Below the pieces are notes generated by a model. It had not been told where the DNA came from and ran no database searches. It saw nothing but the letters and a program-made list of their open reading frames with translations. A DNA stretch of 64,000 nucleotides from Serratia quinivorans (GTDB taxonomy: Bacteria > Pseudomonadota > Gammaproteobacteria > Enterobacterales > Enterobacteriaceae): positions 62,001-126,000 of the forward strand of contig NZ_CAMKGL010000014.1 in the NCBI RefSeq assembly GCF_946227985.1, read 5' to 3'. The position numbers were made by a program, and so were the translations under genes. Of this stretch, positions 32,162 through 40,760 are shown piece after piece; the first letter of the stretch is position 1; every line of letters starts with the position of its first letter.

Positions 32162-32380
32162 GCGGTTCTCAAACAAAATGGGATGCACAAAAGTAACATT
32201 AGCTCCCCTGCGCCACCAAAGCACAAATGGCTCTATTACTGAGCTACTCAGGTCTAAGCACAGAATAAATCGCCCATATCTGCAACAGCCACCACAAGTT
32301 GCGATCGCCAGCGCTTGCAGCCCCGGGTTTTTTCCGCAAGACTGAGGAATGTAAGCGATTACCCAGGATGTATGACAGAT

Positions 32381-33400
32381 ATGGCTACCATAAAGGATGT
32401 TGCCAGGCTGGCGGGTGTTTCCGTGGCCACGGTATCCCGCGTAATAAACCATTCCCCGAAGGCCAGCGAAAGTTCACGCACCGCCGTGCTGGCCGCGATG
32501 GAACAACTGCAGTACCACCCAAACGCTAACGCCCGCGCGCTGGCGCAGCAATCGACCGAAACGCTAGGGCTGATCGTCTCCGACGTGTCCGATCCCTTTT
32601 TTGGCGCTATGGTCAAAGCGGTCGAGCAGGTGGCCTACGCTACCCACAACTTCTTGCTGATTGGCAACGGTTACCATGAAGCGGAAAAAGAGCGTCAGGC
32701 GATTGAACAACTGGTACGTCACCGCTGTGCCGCACTGGTGGTTCATGCCAAGAAGCTGACCGATCCTGAATTAAGCGGCTGGATGCAGCAAATCCCGGGG
32801 ATGGTGCTGATTAACCGCACGCTGCCAGGCTTTGAATCCCGCTGTGTGGCGCTGGACGACCGCTATGGTGCCTGGCTGGCGACTCGCCATTTGATTCAAC
32901 AGGGGCATCAGCGTATTGCCATCGTCTGCTCCACCCACCAAATTTCCGACGCCGCAGACCGTCTGCAGGGTTATCTCGATGCATTGCAGGAGCATGGCAT
33001 TGCGGTAGATGAAAGACTGATTGCCTACGGAGAGCCGGACGAAATCGGTGGTGAACAAGCGATGACCGAGTTGCTCGGGCGCGGTAAAAACTTCACCGCA
33101 GTGACCTGTTATAACGATTCGATGGCCGCAGGCGCGCTCTCGGTGCTGAGCGACAACAGCGTGGACGTGCCGAGCCAAATGTCGTTGATTGGCTTTGATG
33201 ACGTGCTGATTTCACGCTACCTGCGCCCCCGCCTGACCACCATCCGCTATCCGGTGGTGGCCATGGCGACCCAGGCGGCCGAACTGGCACTGGCGCTGGC
33301 CAATAACCAGCCGCTGCCGGAGATCACCAATATGTTCAGCCCGACGCTGGTGCGCCGCCATTCGGTAGCCAGCATCAATAACGTTTACGAGCAGAACTAG
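32381..33400 (+). CDS. galR: Galactose operon repressor GalR
   Basis: LacI-family repressor of gal genes released by galactose. 339 residues. The N-terminal helix-turn-helix MATIKDVARLAGVSVATVSRVINHSPKAS is nearly identical to E. coli GalR. The periplasmic-binding-protein-like core includes LIVSDVSDPFFGAMVKAVEQ, RHRCAALVVHAK and SLIGFDDVLISRYLRPRLTT. I used the ATG at 32,381 by homology. An in-frame ATG at 32,372 is closer to the AGGA at 32,365, so the protein may begin three residues earlier. The stop codon shares a CTAG with the stop of the convergent acetyltransferase. Confidence 0.95.
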   Translation: MATIKDVARLAGVSVATVSRVINHSPKASESSRTAVLAAMEQLQYHPNANARALAQQSTETLGLIVSDVSDPFFGAMVKAVEQVAYATHNFLLIGNGYHEAEKERQAIEQLVRHRCAALVVHAKKLTDPELSGWMQQIPGMVLINRTLPGFESRCVALDDRYGAWLATRHLIQQGHQRIAIVCSTHQISDAADRLQGYLDALQEHGIAVDERLIAYGEPDEIGGEQAMTELLGRGKNFTAVTCYNDSMAAGALSVLSDNSVDVPSQMSLIGFDDVLISRYLRPRLTTIRYPVVAMATQAAELALALANNQPLPEITNMFSPTLVRRHSVASINNVYEQN

Positions 33401-33852
33401 CACAGCTCGCGGTGATAGAGCCGCACCGGGCGGTCAGGGTAATCCAGCGCGTCGCCGATATAGTGCCAGCCGTGACGGTCGTAATAGCCGCTGAAGTCAC
33501 TGTAGAGATACAGCTCGTTGAAACCGGCCTGGCGGCTGTAGTCCTGCACATGCTGCTGCAGCCGCAAACCCAGACCGCTACCGCGCTGGCTTTCATCGAC
33601 ATACAGCGCCGCCAGCCAGGGCGTCAGATCCTGGCGGCTGATTAAATCACAGCGCCACAGACCGACGGTGCCGACCAGTTCGTCTCCCTGCAAGGCAATA
33701 AAAGTGATGGGCAAATCTGCCCCACGCAGGCCACTGTCCACAACGCTGGCGAAAAATGCCCTGCTGTTTTCACTGCCGAACGCCCGCCATAACCAGTCAA
33801 CCACCTGTTGCCTGTGCTGTGGATAATCCGCCAGAAGCGCAATATTAGTCAT
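33397..33852 (-). CDS. GNAT-family N-acetyltransferase
   Basis: 151 residues. The GNAT acetyl-CoA loop is visible as QRGSGLGLRLQQHV (the Q/RxxGxG/A motif), preceded by WLAALYVDE (motif A strand) and followed by LYLYSDFSGYYDRHGWHYIGD, the usual C-terminal strand and aromatic segment. The substrate cannot be told from sequence. It is convergent with galR with overlapping stop codons and divergent from the LacI-type regulator at 34,007, which might control it. Confidence 0.85.
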   Translation of the reverse strand: MTNIALLADYPQHRQQVVDWLWRAFGSENSRAFFASVVDSGLRGADLPITFIALQGDELVGTVGLWRCDLISRQDLTPWLAALYVDESQRGSGLGLRLQQHVQDYSRQAGFNELYLYSDFSGYYDRHGWHYIGDALDYPDRPVRLYHRELC

Positions 33853-34006
33853 CCAGCCCTCCCCTTATTCTCGTTACCTGAAAGCAGTCTACGGGCGTTT
33901 CACCACAACGCAATCACCGCGATAAAAAGCCGCGCAGCCAAGGGTTAACCCTATGCTAGACTGAGCATTATTTGCCACAGCGGATGTTGAAAGGGGTAAG
34001 CCATTG

Positions 34007-35017
34007 ATGATCACCATGTTGGATGTTTCCATTCGCGCGGGGGTATCTAAAGCCACGGTTTCACGCGTGTTGAATGGCACCGGCCAGGTGAAAAAGAGCA
34101 CCCGCGACGCGGTGTTCAAGGCCATGGACGACCTGGGCTACCGCCCGAATTTCCTGGCCCAGTCGCTGGCGAACAAAAGCTCCAACAGCATCGGGCTGGT
34201 GGTTTCCAACTTCGATGGCCCCTACTTCGGCCGCCTGCTGCGCAAAGCCGCCAAGCTGATCGAGGCCAGCGGCAAGCATCTGATTGTCACCGACGGCCAC
34301 GACACGCCGGAAGACGAGCTACAGGCGGTGCAACTGCTGGCCGATCGCCGCTGTGACGCCATCATCCTGTATACCCGTTTTATGTCCGAGGCCACGCTGA
34401 TGAAGCTGCTGGACAGCCTGCCGGTGCCGATCATGGTGATCAACCGCGATCTGCCACAAGCCCGTGCACGCTGTGTGTCCTTCGAACAGCAGGAAGCCGC
34501 TTTCCATGCGGTGGATTATTTGATTCAGCAAGGGCACCGCGAGATAGCCTGCATTACCGGGCCGATTGCCACGCCTACCGCACAGGCTCGATTGGCCGGC
34601 TATCGGCAGGCACTTGAGCATCACACCATTGCCTTCGACGATGCCCGCGTAGCCTATGGTGACAGCAGCGTACAGAGCGGCCATCAGGCTGTGCGTAGTT
34701 TACTGAGCAGGGGGAGCGGCTTTAGCGCCCTGTTCGCCTGTAACGACGACATGGCGGTCGGCGCAATGAAGGCATTGCACGATGCGGGCAAACGCCTGCC
34801 GCAGGATGTCTCACTGTTCGGCTTTGATGACGAACCCAGTGCCGCCTATTTGCAACCGGCGCTCTCTACCGTTTATCTGCCGATCGACGTGATGATCGAA
34901 GCCGCCATCAGCCAGGCTTTCCGCCTGATTAAAGGGGAGGATATACAGCCACTCACTCCTTTCACCGGTGAACTTCGGCTGCGGGAATCCGTGGTTCCAG
35001 GGCCTTACGCCAACTGA
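34007..35017 (+). CDS. LacI/GalR-family transcriptional regulator (AscG-like)
   Basis: 336 residues. The N-terminal HTH MLDVSIRAGVSKATVSRVLNGTG is followed by a hinge and an effector domain with LVVSNFDGPYFGRLLRKA, DRRCDAIILYTRF, FACNDDMAVGAMKAL and SLFGFDDEPSAAYLQP. It resembles AscG, the E. coli repressor of a beta-glucoside operon, but no sugar genes are adjacent. An AGGGG at 33,992 precedes three possible starts (TTG 34,004; ATG 34,007; ATG 34,016); spacing favours 34,007. It is divergent from the GNAT gene and just upstream of the toxin-antitoxin pair. The target is unknown. Confidence 0.85.
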   Translation: MITMLDVSIRAGVSKATVSRVLNGTGQVKKSTRDAVFKAMDDLGYRPNFLAQSLANKSSNSIGLVVSNFDGPYFGRLLRKAAKLIEASGKHLIVTDGHDTPEDELQAVQLLADRRCDAIILYTRFMSEATLMKLLDSLPVPIMVINRDLPQARARCVSFEQQEAAFHAVDYLIQQGHREIACITGPIATPTAQARLAGYRQALEHHTIAFDDARVAYGDSSVQSGHQAVRSLLSRGSGFSALFACNDDMAVGAMKALHDAGKRLPQDVSLFGFDDEPSAAYLQPALSTVYLPIDVMIEAAISQAFRLIKGEDIQPLTPFTGELRLRESVVPGPYAN

Positions 35018-35098
35018 CTTATCTGGGCGCTGCCGCCGATTGCGCGCCGCGCCGCATTTCCTCCACCGCCATTTCCTTTCCCTGCCACCAGCCCGCAT

Positions 35099-35144
35099 AT
35101 TGTCATGACAATAACCTTTACACTATATAGCACAAAGGCTATAT
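35099..35144 (+). promoter_or_regulatory. Promoter/operator of the toxin-antitoxin pair
   Basis: A palindrome ATTGTCATGACAAT at 35,099-35,112 contains a -35-like TTGTCA. A -10-like TATATA at 35,124-35,129 follows after 18 bp. The -10 overlaps an inverted repeat with 7-bp perfect arms (ATATAGC and GCTATAT, 6-nt spacer, 35,125-35,144). This arrangement fits autorepression by the antitoxin or the toxin-antitoxin complex. Read from sequence; binding is inferred. Confidence 0.65.
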
Positions 35145-35156
35145 TCGGAGCGTGAC

Positions 35157-35501
35157 ATGTGGCAGGTCGTGACCGTCGAACGATTCGACAGCTGGTTTTT
35201 ATCATTACACAGCGATGAACAAAAAAGCCTGTTGGTGGGCATCTTTAAACTGCAGGAATTTGGCCCCTTGCTGGCGCGTCCCCATGCCGACACGCTGCAT
35301 CACAACGGTCAAATACAGCATCTGAAAGAATTACGCATTCAGCATCGTGGTCGTCCGTATCGGGTTTTCTTCGCCTTCGACCCACAACGGCAAGCGGTTC
35401 TACTGTGCGGCGGCGACAAAACCGGCAATAAACGTTTCTATCAACAAATGCTACCGATTGCCGTCAGAGAGTTTTCACATTATTTGGCAACCCAGAGGTA
35501 A
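35157..35501 (+). CDS. Type II toxin, Gp49/HigB-like (RelE/ParE superfamily)
   Basis: 114 residues with a layout typical of Gp49-like toxins (DUF891): LKLQEFGPLLARPHADTL-type segment near residues 37-54, then HLKELRIQHRGRPYRVFFAFDP and VLLCGGDKTGNKRFYQQML. Basic residues in these strands serve ribosome-dependent mRNA cleavage in relatives. The toxin gene comes first, with the antitoxin 5 nt after its stop, the order seen in HigBA and Tad-Ata systems. It sits in the gap between an orphan regulator and lysA and is absent from the E. coli equivalent, so it is probably acquired. Confidence 0.85.
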   Translation: MWQVVTVERFDSWFLSLHSDEQKSLLVGIFKLQEFGPLLARPHADTLHHNGQIQHLKELRIQHRGRPYRVFFAFDPQRQAVLLCGGDKTGNKRFYQQMLPIAVREFSHYLATQR

Positions 35502-35506
35502 CGCAA

Positions 35507-35809
35507 ATGGCCAAACCATTATCAAATCTGATCGATAAGCTCGATCCCGCCGTGGTTGACGCGGCTCGGCAAAAAGCGGACAAAGAAATTTTTGAACTGC
35601 GGCTGGCTATGCTGCGGGAAGAACTGGCGGTGTCCCAGGTTGAACTGGCTAAACGGCTTGGCATCAGCCAACCTTCTGTGGCCAATTTGGAAAAACGCGG
35701 TAGCGAAATCAAACTCTCTTCGTTGAAACGCTATATTGAAGCCATGGGCGGTACGCTGTCACTGGAAGTCCAACTCCCCAACGGCCAGCACCGGCGCATG
35801 TCTCTGTAA
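35507..35809 (+). CDS. Type II antitoxin, XRE-family HTH
   Basis: 100 residues. Central XRE helix-turn-helix (about 36-80): LAVSQVELAKRLGISQPSVANLEKRGSEIKLSSLKRYIEAMGG, the pattern of HigA/Ata antitoxins, followed by a short strand LSLEVQLPNGQ. It should neutralise the preceding toxin and repress the operon through the dyads upstream. It is translated from its own ATG five bases after the toxin stop. A hairpin that terminates convergent lysA follows. Confidence 0.88.
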   Translation: MAKPLSNLIDKLDPAVVDAARQKADKEIFELRLAMLREELAVSQVELAKRLGISQPSVANLEKRGSEIKLSSLKRYIEAMGGTLSLEVQLPNGQHRRMSL

Positions 35810-35812
35810 AAC

Positions 35813-35835
35813 GGGCGCAGAACTGAACTGCGCCC
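35813..35835 (-). terminator. Terminator of lysA (shared with the TA operon)
   Basis: Perfect 8-bp stem (GGGCGCAG and CTGCGCCC, 7-nt loop). On the minus strand it is followed by GTTTTA, so it serves lysA best; on the plus strand it lies just after the antitoxin stop. Confidence 0.8.
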
Positions 35836-35841
35836 AAATCA

Positions 35842-37104
35842 TCAGATCAGTTCCAGTGCAATCAGCTCTTCAATGGTCTGGCGGCGGCGAATCAATCGCG
35901 CTTCGCCATTCTCAAACAGCACTTCCGGCAGCAGCGGGCGGCTGTTGTAGTTCGATGACATGGACGCGCCATAGGCACCGGTGTCATGGAACACCAAATA
36001 ATCACCGACCTGCACCGGCGGCAGTTCGCGGGTTTCAATGCCGCCACCGGCCTGCTGGGTAAAGACATCACCGGATTCGCACAACGGCCCGGCAATCACG
36101 GTATCGCGCAGCGGCTGGTTGGCAGTATCGCGGCCATCGGCCGGCAGCAGAGAAATATGGTGGTAACTGCCGTACATCGCCGGACGCATCAAATCGTTAA
36201 AACCGGCGTCCACCAGCACAAAGTGGCGGCTGCCCATGTCTTTCACCGCGCGCACCTCGGCCACCAGCACCCCGGCTTCCGCCATCAGGAAACGCCCAGG
36301 TTCAATCTCCAGGCTTACCGGATGCCCCAGATGCGCAGCAATGCGCTCACGGGCACGGTTCCACAGGCCAAAATAGTGTTCGGTATCAATCGCCTCTTCA
36401 CCGTACTGATAAGGGATCGACAGGCCGCCACCGGCGGAGATGGCGCTAATATCCTGGCCGAGATCGATCACCTGCTGCACCATGGCATCACATACCCGCT
36501 CCAGATGCTGGTAATCCACGCCCGAGCCGATATGCATATGGACGCCAATCAGTTTCAGGCCGTACTGCTGAATTTTCGCCACCGCCTGCGGTAAATCGGC
36601 ATACCAAATACCGTGCTTGCTGTTCTCGCCGCCGGTATTGGTTTTTTGACTGTGCCCGTGGCCAAAGCCTGGGTTGATACGCAGCCATACCGGGTGCTCA
36701 GCAGAAACCTGGCCCAGTTGCTCCAGCATGTCGATCGAACCGACATTAACCGGAATTTTCAATTCGCTGACGCGTGCCAGGGTCGCGTGATCCAGTACAT
36801 CGGCGGTAAACACGATCTCACTTGGCTCACCACCCGGCTGAAAACCAGCCTGCAGCGCGCGCTCAATCTCCCCCAACGACACCGAGTCCACCTTGACGCC
36901 CTGCTCACGCATCAGGCGCAGAATATGGATATTCGAGCAGGCCTTTTGGGCAAAACGAATCACATCAAAATGACGCAGCTGGCTGATGCGCTCGCTAATG
37001 ATAGCGGCGTCATAGGCCCATACCGGGCAACCAAAACGCTCAGGCAGGGCCAACAGGTTAGCAGCATTAAGGGCAGTCGTCGTATCCTGTAAAGTACGTG
37101 GCAT
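35842..37104 (-). CDS. lysA: Diaminopimelate decarboxylase LysA
   Basis: PLP enzyme for the last step of lysine biosynthesis, converting meso-diaminopimelate to lysine. 420 residues, the same length as E. coli LysA. Lys54 in RFAQKACSN binds PLP. Other fold-III decarboxylase landmarks are HMHIGSGVDY, SAGGGLSIPYQ, EIEPGRFLMAEAG and the catalytic Cys region GPLCESGDVFTQ. It is divergent from lysR, its activator in E. coli. A palindromic repeat begins only 27 bp before the start codon. Confidence 0.98.
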   Translation of the reverse strand: MPRTLQDTTTALNAANLLALPERFGCPVWAYDAAIISERISQLRHFDVIRFAQKACSNIHILRLMREQGVKVDSVSLGEIERALQAGFQPGGEPSEIVFTADVLDHATLARVSELKIPVNVGSIDMLEQLGQVSAEHPVWLRINPGFGHGHSQKTNTGGENSKHGIWYADLPQAVAKIQQYGLKLIGVHMHIGSGVDYQHLERVCDAMVQQVIDLGQDISAISAGGGLSIPYQYGEEAIDTEHYFGLWNRARERIAAHLGHPVSLEIEPGRFLMAEAGVLVAEVRAVKDMGSRHFVLVDAGFNDLMRPAMYGSYHHISLLPADGRDTANQPLRDTVIAGPLCESGDVFTQQAGGGIETRELPPVQVGDYLVFHDTGAYGASMSSNYNSRPLLPEVLFENGEARLIRRRQTIEELIALELI

Positions 37105-37130
37105 AGTAGTGTTCCCGAATCAAAATTTGC

Positions 37131-37256
37131 TTACCCGTCGTATTTCAAGTCGCAGCGTTGTTAAGTGCACTCGCTCACCCCAGATACTTACTAAAGTAAG
37201 CGCCTGGGGATGAGCGAGCTGGTCGCCTAGCTGCAACTTGAAATCCATAGGGTATG
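37131..37256. repeat. Palindromic repeat, copy C (about 126 bp), in the lysA-lysR gap
   Basis: Closely matches copy B: left end ttacccgtcg, right end catagggtatg, shared interior including AAGTGCACTCGCTCACCCCAG on one arm and CTGGGGATGAGCGAGC on the other. The arms can fold into one long hairpin. Because it starts 27 bp from the lysA ATG and ends 104 bp from the lysR ATG, any lysA promoter outside the repeat would place the whole hairpin in the lysA 5' leader. Confidence 0.85.
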
Positions 37257-37360
37257 GTTGAATACCCCAATATTGCCGCACTCGTTCTTGGGTGGAAAAT
37301 ATCTATTTAGCCAGAGTCTATTCAATTATGATATGGCTTTGCTGATTACGGGAGCTGCCG

Positions 37361-38284
37361 ATGCACGCAATAACGCTACGCCAGATTGAAATCTTCTATG
37401 CGGTGATGACCACCGGCAACCTGACCGAAGCCGCTGCGCTGCTGCAAACCTCGCAGCCCACCGTCAGCCGTGAGCTGGCACGCTTTGAGAAGCTCATCCA
37501 GCTGCAATTGTTCGAACGGGTACGCGGCCGCTTATCCCCAACGGTGCAAGGCCTGCGGCTATTAGAGGAGGTGCAGCGCTCCTACTATGGTCTGGATCGT
37601 ATCACCGCCGCCGCCGCCGGTATCCGCCAGTTCCGGCAGGCACAGCTGTCGATTGCCTGCCTGCCGGTGTTCTCGCAATCACTGCTGCCCGCGGTGTGCA
37701 AACCTTTTATCGATCGCTATCCGGATGTCAGTTTCAGCGTAATACCGCAGGAGTCACCGCTGCTGGAAGAGTGGCTGTCGGCACAGCGCCACGATTTGGG
37801 ACTCACGGAAAATACCCTGACCCCGGCGGGGACCGAGCGCATGACGCTGATGACTCTGAACGAGGTGTGCGTGCTACCGGCCGGGCATCCCCTGCTGGCG
37901 AAAACGGTGTTGACGCCGCAGGATTTTGCCGGACACAACTTTATCAGCCTGTCGAACACCGACAGCTATCGCCAGCTACTGGATTCGTTGTTCAGTGAGG
38001 AAGGGGTCAACCGCCGTCTGGTGATGGAAACCCATAGCGCCGCATCGGTCTGCGCCATGGTTAAAGCGGGAGTGGGAGTGTCGATCGTTAACCCGCTGAC
38101 GGCGCTCGATTACGCCGGCAGCGGCGTCCACGTGCGGCCATTCAGCGTTGAGGTTCCCTTTACCGTCAGTCTGATCCGGCCGCTGCACCGCCCATCGTCG
38201 GCGCTGGTCACGGCCTTTACTCAGCATTTGCAACAGCAGGCGGAGACACTCCCCGCCCGTCTGGCAGCGGTAATTACACGCTAG
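37361..38284 (+). CDS. lysR: LysR, transcriptional activator of lysA
   Basis: 307 residues, the founding LysR-type regulator. The N-terminal winged HTH includes LTEAAALLQTSQPTVSRELARFEKLIQLQLFERVRGRLSPT. The effector domain has LSIACLPVFSQSLLPAVCKPF and VETHSAASVCAMVKAGVGVS-type sequence, close to E. coli LysR. It activates lysA when diaminopimelate is present and lysine scarce. Divergent from lysA. Its 3' end overlaps the convergent transporter gene by 11 nt. Confidence 0.96.
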   Translation: MHAITLRQIEIFYAVMTTGNLTEAAALLQTSQPTVSRELARFEKLIQLQLFERVRGRLSPTVQGLRLLEEVQRSYYGLDRITAAAAGIRQFRQAQLSIACLPVFSQSLLPAVCKPFIDRYPDVSFSVIPQESPLLEEWLSAQRHDLGLTENTLTPAGTERMTLMTLNEVCVLPAGHPLLAKTVLTPQDFAGHNFISLSNTDSYRQLLDSLFSEEGVNRRLVMETHSAASVCAMVKAGVGVSIVNPLTALDYAGSGVHVRPFSVEVPFTVSLIRPLHRPSSALVTAFTQHLQQQAETLPARLAAVITR

Positions 38285-39428
38285 CCGGGCGCTTGGCGCG
38301 GCTGAAGGTCACCAGACAAAGTACCAGTCCCAGCAGCGCAATCCCCGCGGCCGCCAGCGGTACGCTGGTCAGGCCCAGCCCCTGCGCAATCACCACGCCG
38401 CCGACCCAGGCACCGATGGCATTACCGACGTTGAACGCGGCAATATTCAGCGTAGAGACCAGGTTGGGGGCTTTTTTACCGTAGGTGACCACGTTGATCT
38501 GCAGCGCCGGTACGGCGGCAAACGCGGCGGCGGCCCACAGGAACAGGGTGATCTCTGCCGGGACCATCGAATGGCTGGTCCAACTGAACAGCGCCGCGAA
38601 ACAGGCGATAACCAGGAAAGTACAGGTCAGGGTCAGCGGCAAACGCCAGTCGGCCAGACGGCCGCCAAGGATATTGCCCAGCGTCAGGCCAACCCCCATC
38701 AACAGCAGCGTCCAACTCACGCCATGTGAGGAAACCCCGGTCACTTCGGTCAGCAACGGGGCAATATAGGTAAACAGCGCGAACATGGATGCGGCAAAGG
38801 CCACGGTCATCAGCAGCGAAAGCCAGATGCCGCCGCCACGCAGTGCCGTCAGCTCTTTTTTCAGGTCGGTCGGTTGTTCATCCTTGACCGTCGGCAGCTT
38901 GCTATACAGCGCCAACAGGGATAATACGCCGATCACCGTCACCGCCCAGAAGGTTGAGCGCCAGCCCAATGCCTGCCCCAGCGCAGTGCCGAGCGGCACC
39001 CCCAACACGTTGGCCAATGTCAGACCGGTGAACATCAACGCTACGGCGGAAGCCCGACGGTTGGGTGCCACCAGGTTAGCCGCCACTACAGCGCCAATGC
39101 CGAAGAATGCCCCATGGCACAAGGCGGTGATAATGCGCGCCAGCATCAGGAAATCGTAGCTGTAACTCAGCGCGCACATAATATTGCCGAAGATGAAAAT
39201 CACCATCAGCAGTAGCAGCGTCTTTTTGCGCGGCAGCTTCGCCGTTAGCAGCGCCATGATCGGGGCGCCGATAGCCACGCCAAGGGCATAGCCGCTGATC
39301 AACCAGCCGGCGGAAGGAATAGAGACCTGCAGATCCCTCGCGACCTCCGGCAGCAACCCCATAATAACGAACTCGGTGGTGCCGATAGCAAATGCACTTA
39401 ATGCCAGTGCGAGCAGAGAAACAGGCAT
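38274..39428 (-). CDS. MFS drug/arabinose-type efflux transporter (YdhP/AraJ-like)
   Basis: 384 residues with twelve predicted membrane helices. DHA1-type features are IGTTEFVIMGLLPEVARDL at the first helix, GAPIMALLTAKLPRKKTLL (motif A region) and LANVLGVPLGTALGQALGWRSTFWAV (motif C region). E. coli YdhP is the closest relative I recognise. The substrate is unknown. I chose the ATG at 39,428 because a GGGAG lies 8 nt upstream; a TTG at 39,443 would add five residues. The 314-bp gap upstream to the next gene holds no gene I can support. Confidence 0.85.
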   Translation of the reverse strand: MPVSLLALALSAFAIGTTEFVIMGLLPEVARDLQVSIPSAGWLISGYALGVAIGAPIMALLTAKLPRKKTLLLLMVIFIFGNIMCALSYSYDFLMLARIITALCHGAFFGIGAVVAANLVAPNRRASAVALMFTGLTLANVLGVPLGTALGQALGWRSTFWAVTVIGVLSLLALYSKLPTVKDEQPTDLKKELTALRGGGIWLSLLMTVAFAASMFALFTYIAPLLTEVTGVSSHGVSWTLLLMGVGLTLGNILGGRLADWRLPLTLTCTFLVIACFAALFSWTSHSMVPAEITLFLWAAAAFAAVPALQINVVTYGKKAPNLVSTLNIAAFNVGNAIGAWVGGVVIAQGLGLTSVPLAAAGIALLGLVLCLVTFSRAKRPASV

Positions 39429-39742
39429 GCGTAACGCTCCCAATCAACAAAGCCCCGGCGTCAGGCGCGCGAGGCTGGTAAAAAACACAAAATTATCGGC
39501 CAGCCCGACAGGCTGTCCGTGGAAAGGTCAGAGAGGATGTTCAAAGAGCCGGGATATCTATTTAACCCTATAATTATTAAGTCTTATTCACTCTTCTCAC
39601 GCGACAAAAACTACACGTCGCCCCACCAGTTAACCAGTGACCCAGCCGCGACAGCGCACAAAATGCCCCGATAAACACGCTAACCGCTTGAATGCGCTGA
39701 TGATGAAAAATGTGTGAAAATGTTACCGCGGCGTTAACGATA
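39429..39742. other. Intergenic region without a supported gene
   Basis: 314 bp between the MFS gene and a LysR gene on the same strand. It should contain the MFS promoter. The first half is AT-rich near 39,560-39,590; a short open frame runs through the second half but has no family features. No clear terminator or operator was found. Confidence 0.5.
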
Positions 39743-40651
39743 TCAGCGCAGCGTCGCTCGCCAGCCGACATCGGTGGCAAACCACTCCACTAAAAAGTCC
39801 AGCATGGTCCTCAGCGTCGCCGGCATCTGTCGACGGGAAGTATAAATGCCATAAATGCCCATCGACTGGGGCCGATAATCCGGCATCAGCTCAACCAGTT
39901 CGCCGCTGGCCAGCAGCGGTGCCGCCGAATAGTACGGCTGCATGGAAATCCCCGCCCCCTGCACCGTTCCCGCCATCAATACCACCGACTCGTTGGCGCT
40001 CAGATTACCGCTGACCGCGACTGCCGACTTCACTCCCTGGTGGTCAAAATGCCACAGGCTTTTACCGAAGTAGGAGTAAGTCAGGCAGTTGTGCAGCGCC
40101 AGATCCTGCGGATGACGCGGCGTGCCATGCGCCGCCAGGTAGGCCGGAGCAGCGCAAACCACCGAGGCGCAGGAAGACAGCGGTCGGGCGATCAGATTGG
40201 GATCCAGCTCATTGGTAATTCGCAGCGCCAAATCGATACGCTCTTCGACCAGATTCACCGTGCGATTATTCATTTGCAGATCCACCGCCACCTGCGGATG
40301 ACGCTTCAGGTATTGCGCTACCGCGCCCACCAACGCCGTCTGCCCCAGCGACTGCGAGCAGGTGATCCGCAGCAGGCCGCGTAGTTCATCGTTCTGTTCC
40401 CCTTCGACCAGGTCTATTTCCCCCGCCAGCGCCAGCATCTGTCGGCAACGCTCTAATGTACGCTCTCCGGCATCAGTCAGACTAAGCTTACGGGTAGTAC
40501 GGTGCAGCAAACGTGCCCCGGCCCATTGCTCCATCTGGGCCAGATAACGCGTCACCATGGCTCGCGACATTTCCAGCGTTTCCGCCGCTGCAATCATGCT
40601 GCCACGGTCAACGATGGTGATAAAAACCTCAGCGGCGGTAATGCGATCCAT
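39743..40651 (-). CDS. LysR-family transcriptional regulator
   Basis: 302 residues. HTH near the N-terminus (SMIAAAETLEMSRAMVTRYLAQME), followed by ARLLHRTTRKLSLTDAG, the CrgA-type LysR signature. The effector domain includes GLLRITCSQSLGQTALVGAVAQYLKRHP and a glycine-rich GTVQGAGISMQP. It is divergent from the metallo-beta-lactamase-fold gene at 40,761 with 109 bp between starts, so that gene and the DsbA-like gene behind it are the likely targets. The effector is unknown. Confidence 0.88.
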   Translation of the reverse strand: MDRITAAEVFITIVDRGSMIAAAETLEMSRAMVTRYLAQMEQWAGARLLHRTTRKLSLTDAGERTLERCRQMLALAGEIDLVEGEQNDELRGLLRITCSQSLGQTALVGAVAQYLKRHPQVAVDLQMNNRTVNLVEERIDLALRITNELDPNLIARPLSSCASVVCAAPAYLAAHGTPRHPQDLALHNCLTYSYFGKSLWHFDHQGVKSAVAVSGNLSANESVVLMAGTVQGAGISMQPYYSAAPLLASGELVELMPDYRPQSMGIYGIYTSRRQMPATLRTMLDFLVEWFATDVGWRATLR

Positions 40652-40760
40652 GATTCGTCCGATTTACGCAATGAATAATTGCTCATTATCCGGTTTTTCT
40701 ATCGCTTTATGCAACCTAACATCTATACAACATTTAATCGTTACCCAAGGACCTCTGACC

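Noticed and set aside
29903-32452. Longer version of the BisC-like protein with 97 extra N-terminal residues
   Set aside because: The extension is non-homologous, overlaps the galR promoter region, and the family-like N-terminus starts at 32,161.
39577-39780. 67-codon open frame overlapping the end of a LysR gene
   Set aside because: No recognisable motif or Shine-Dalgarno, and it overlaps a well-supported gene.
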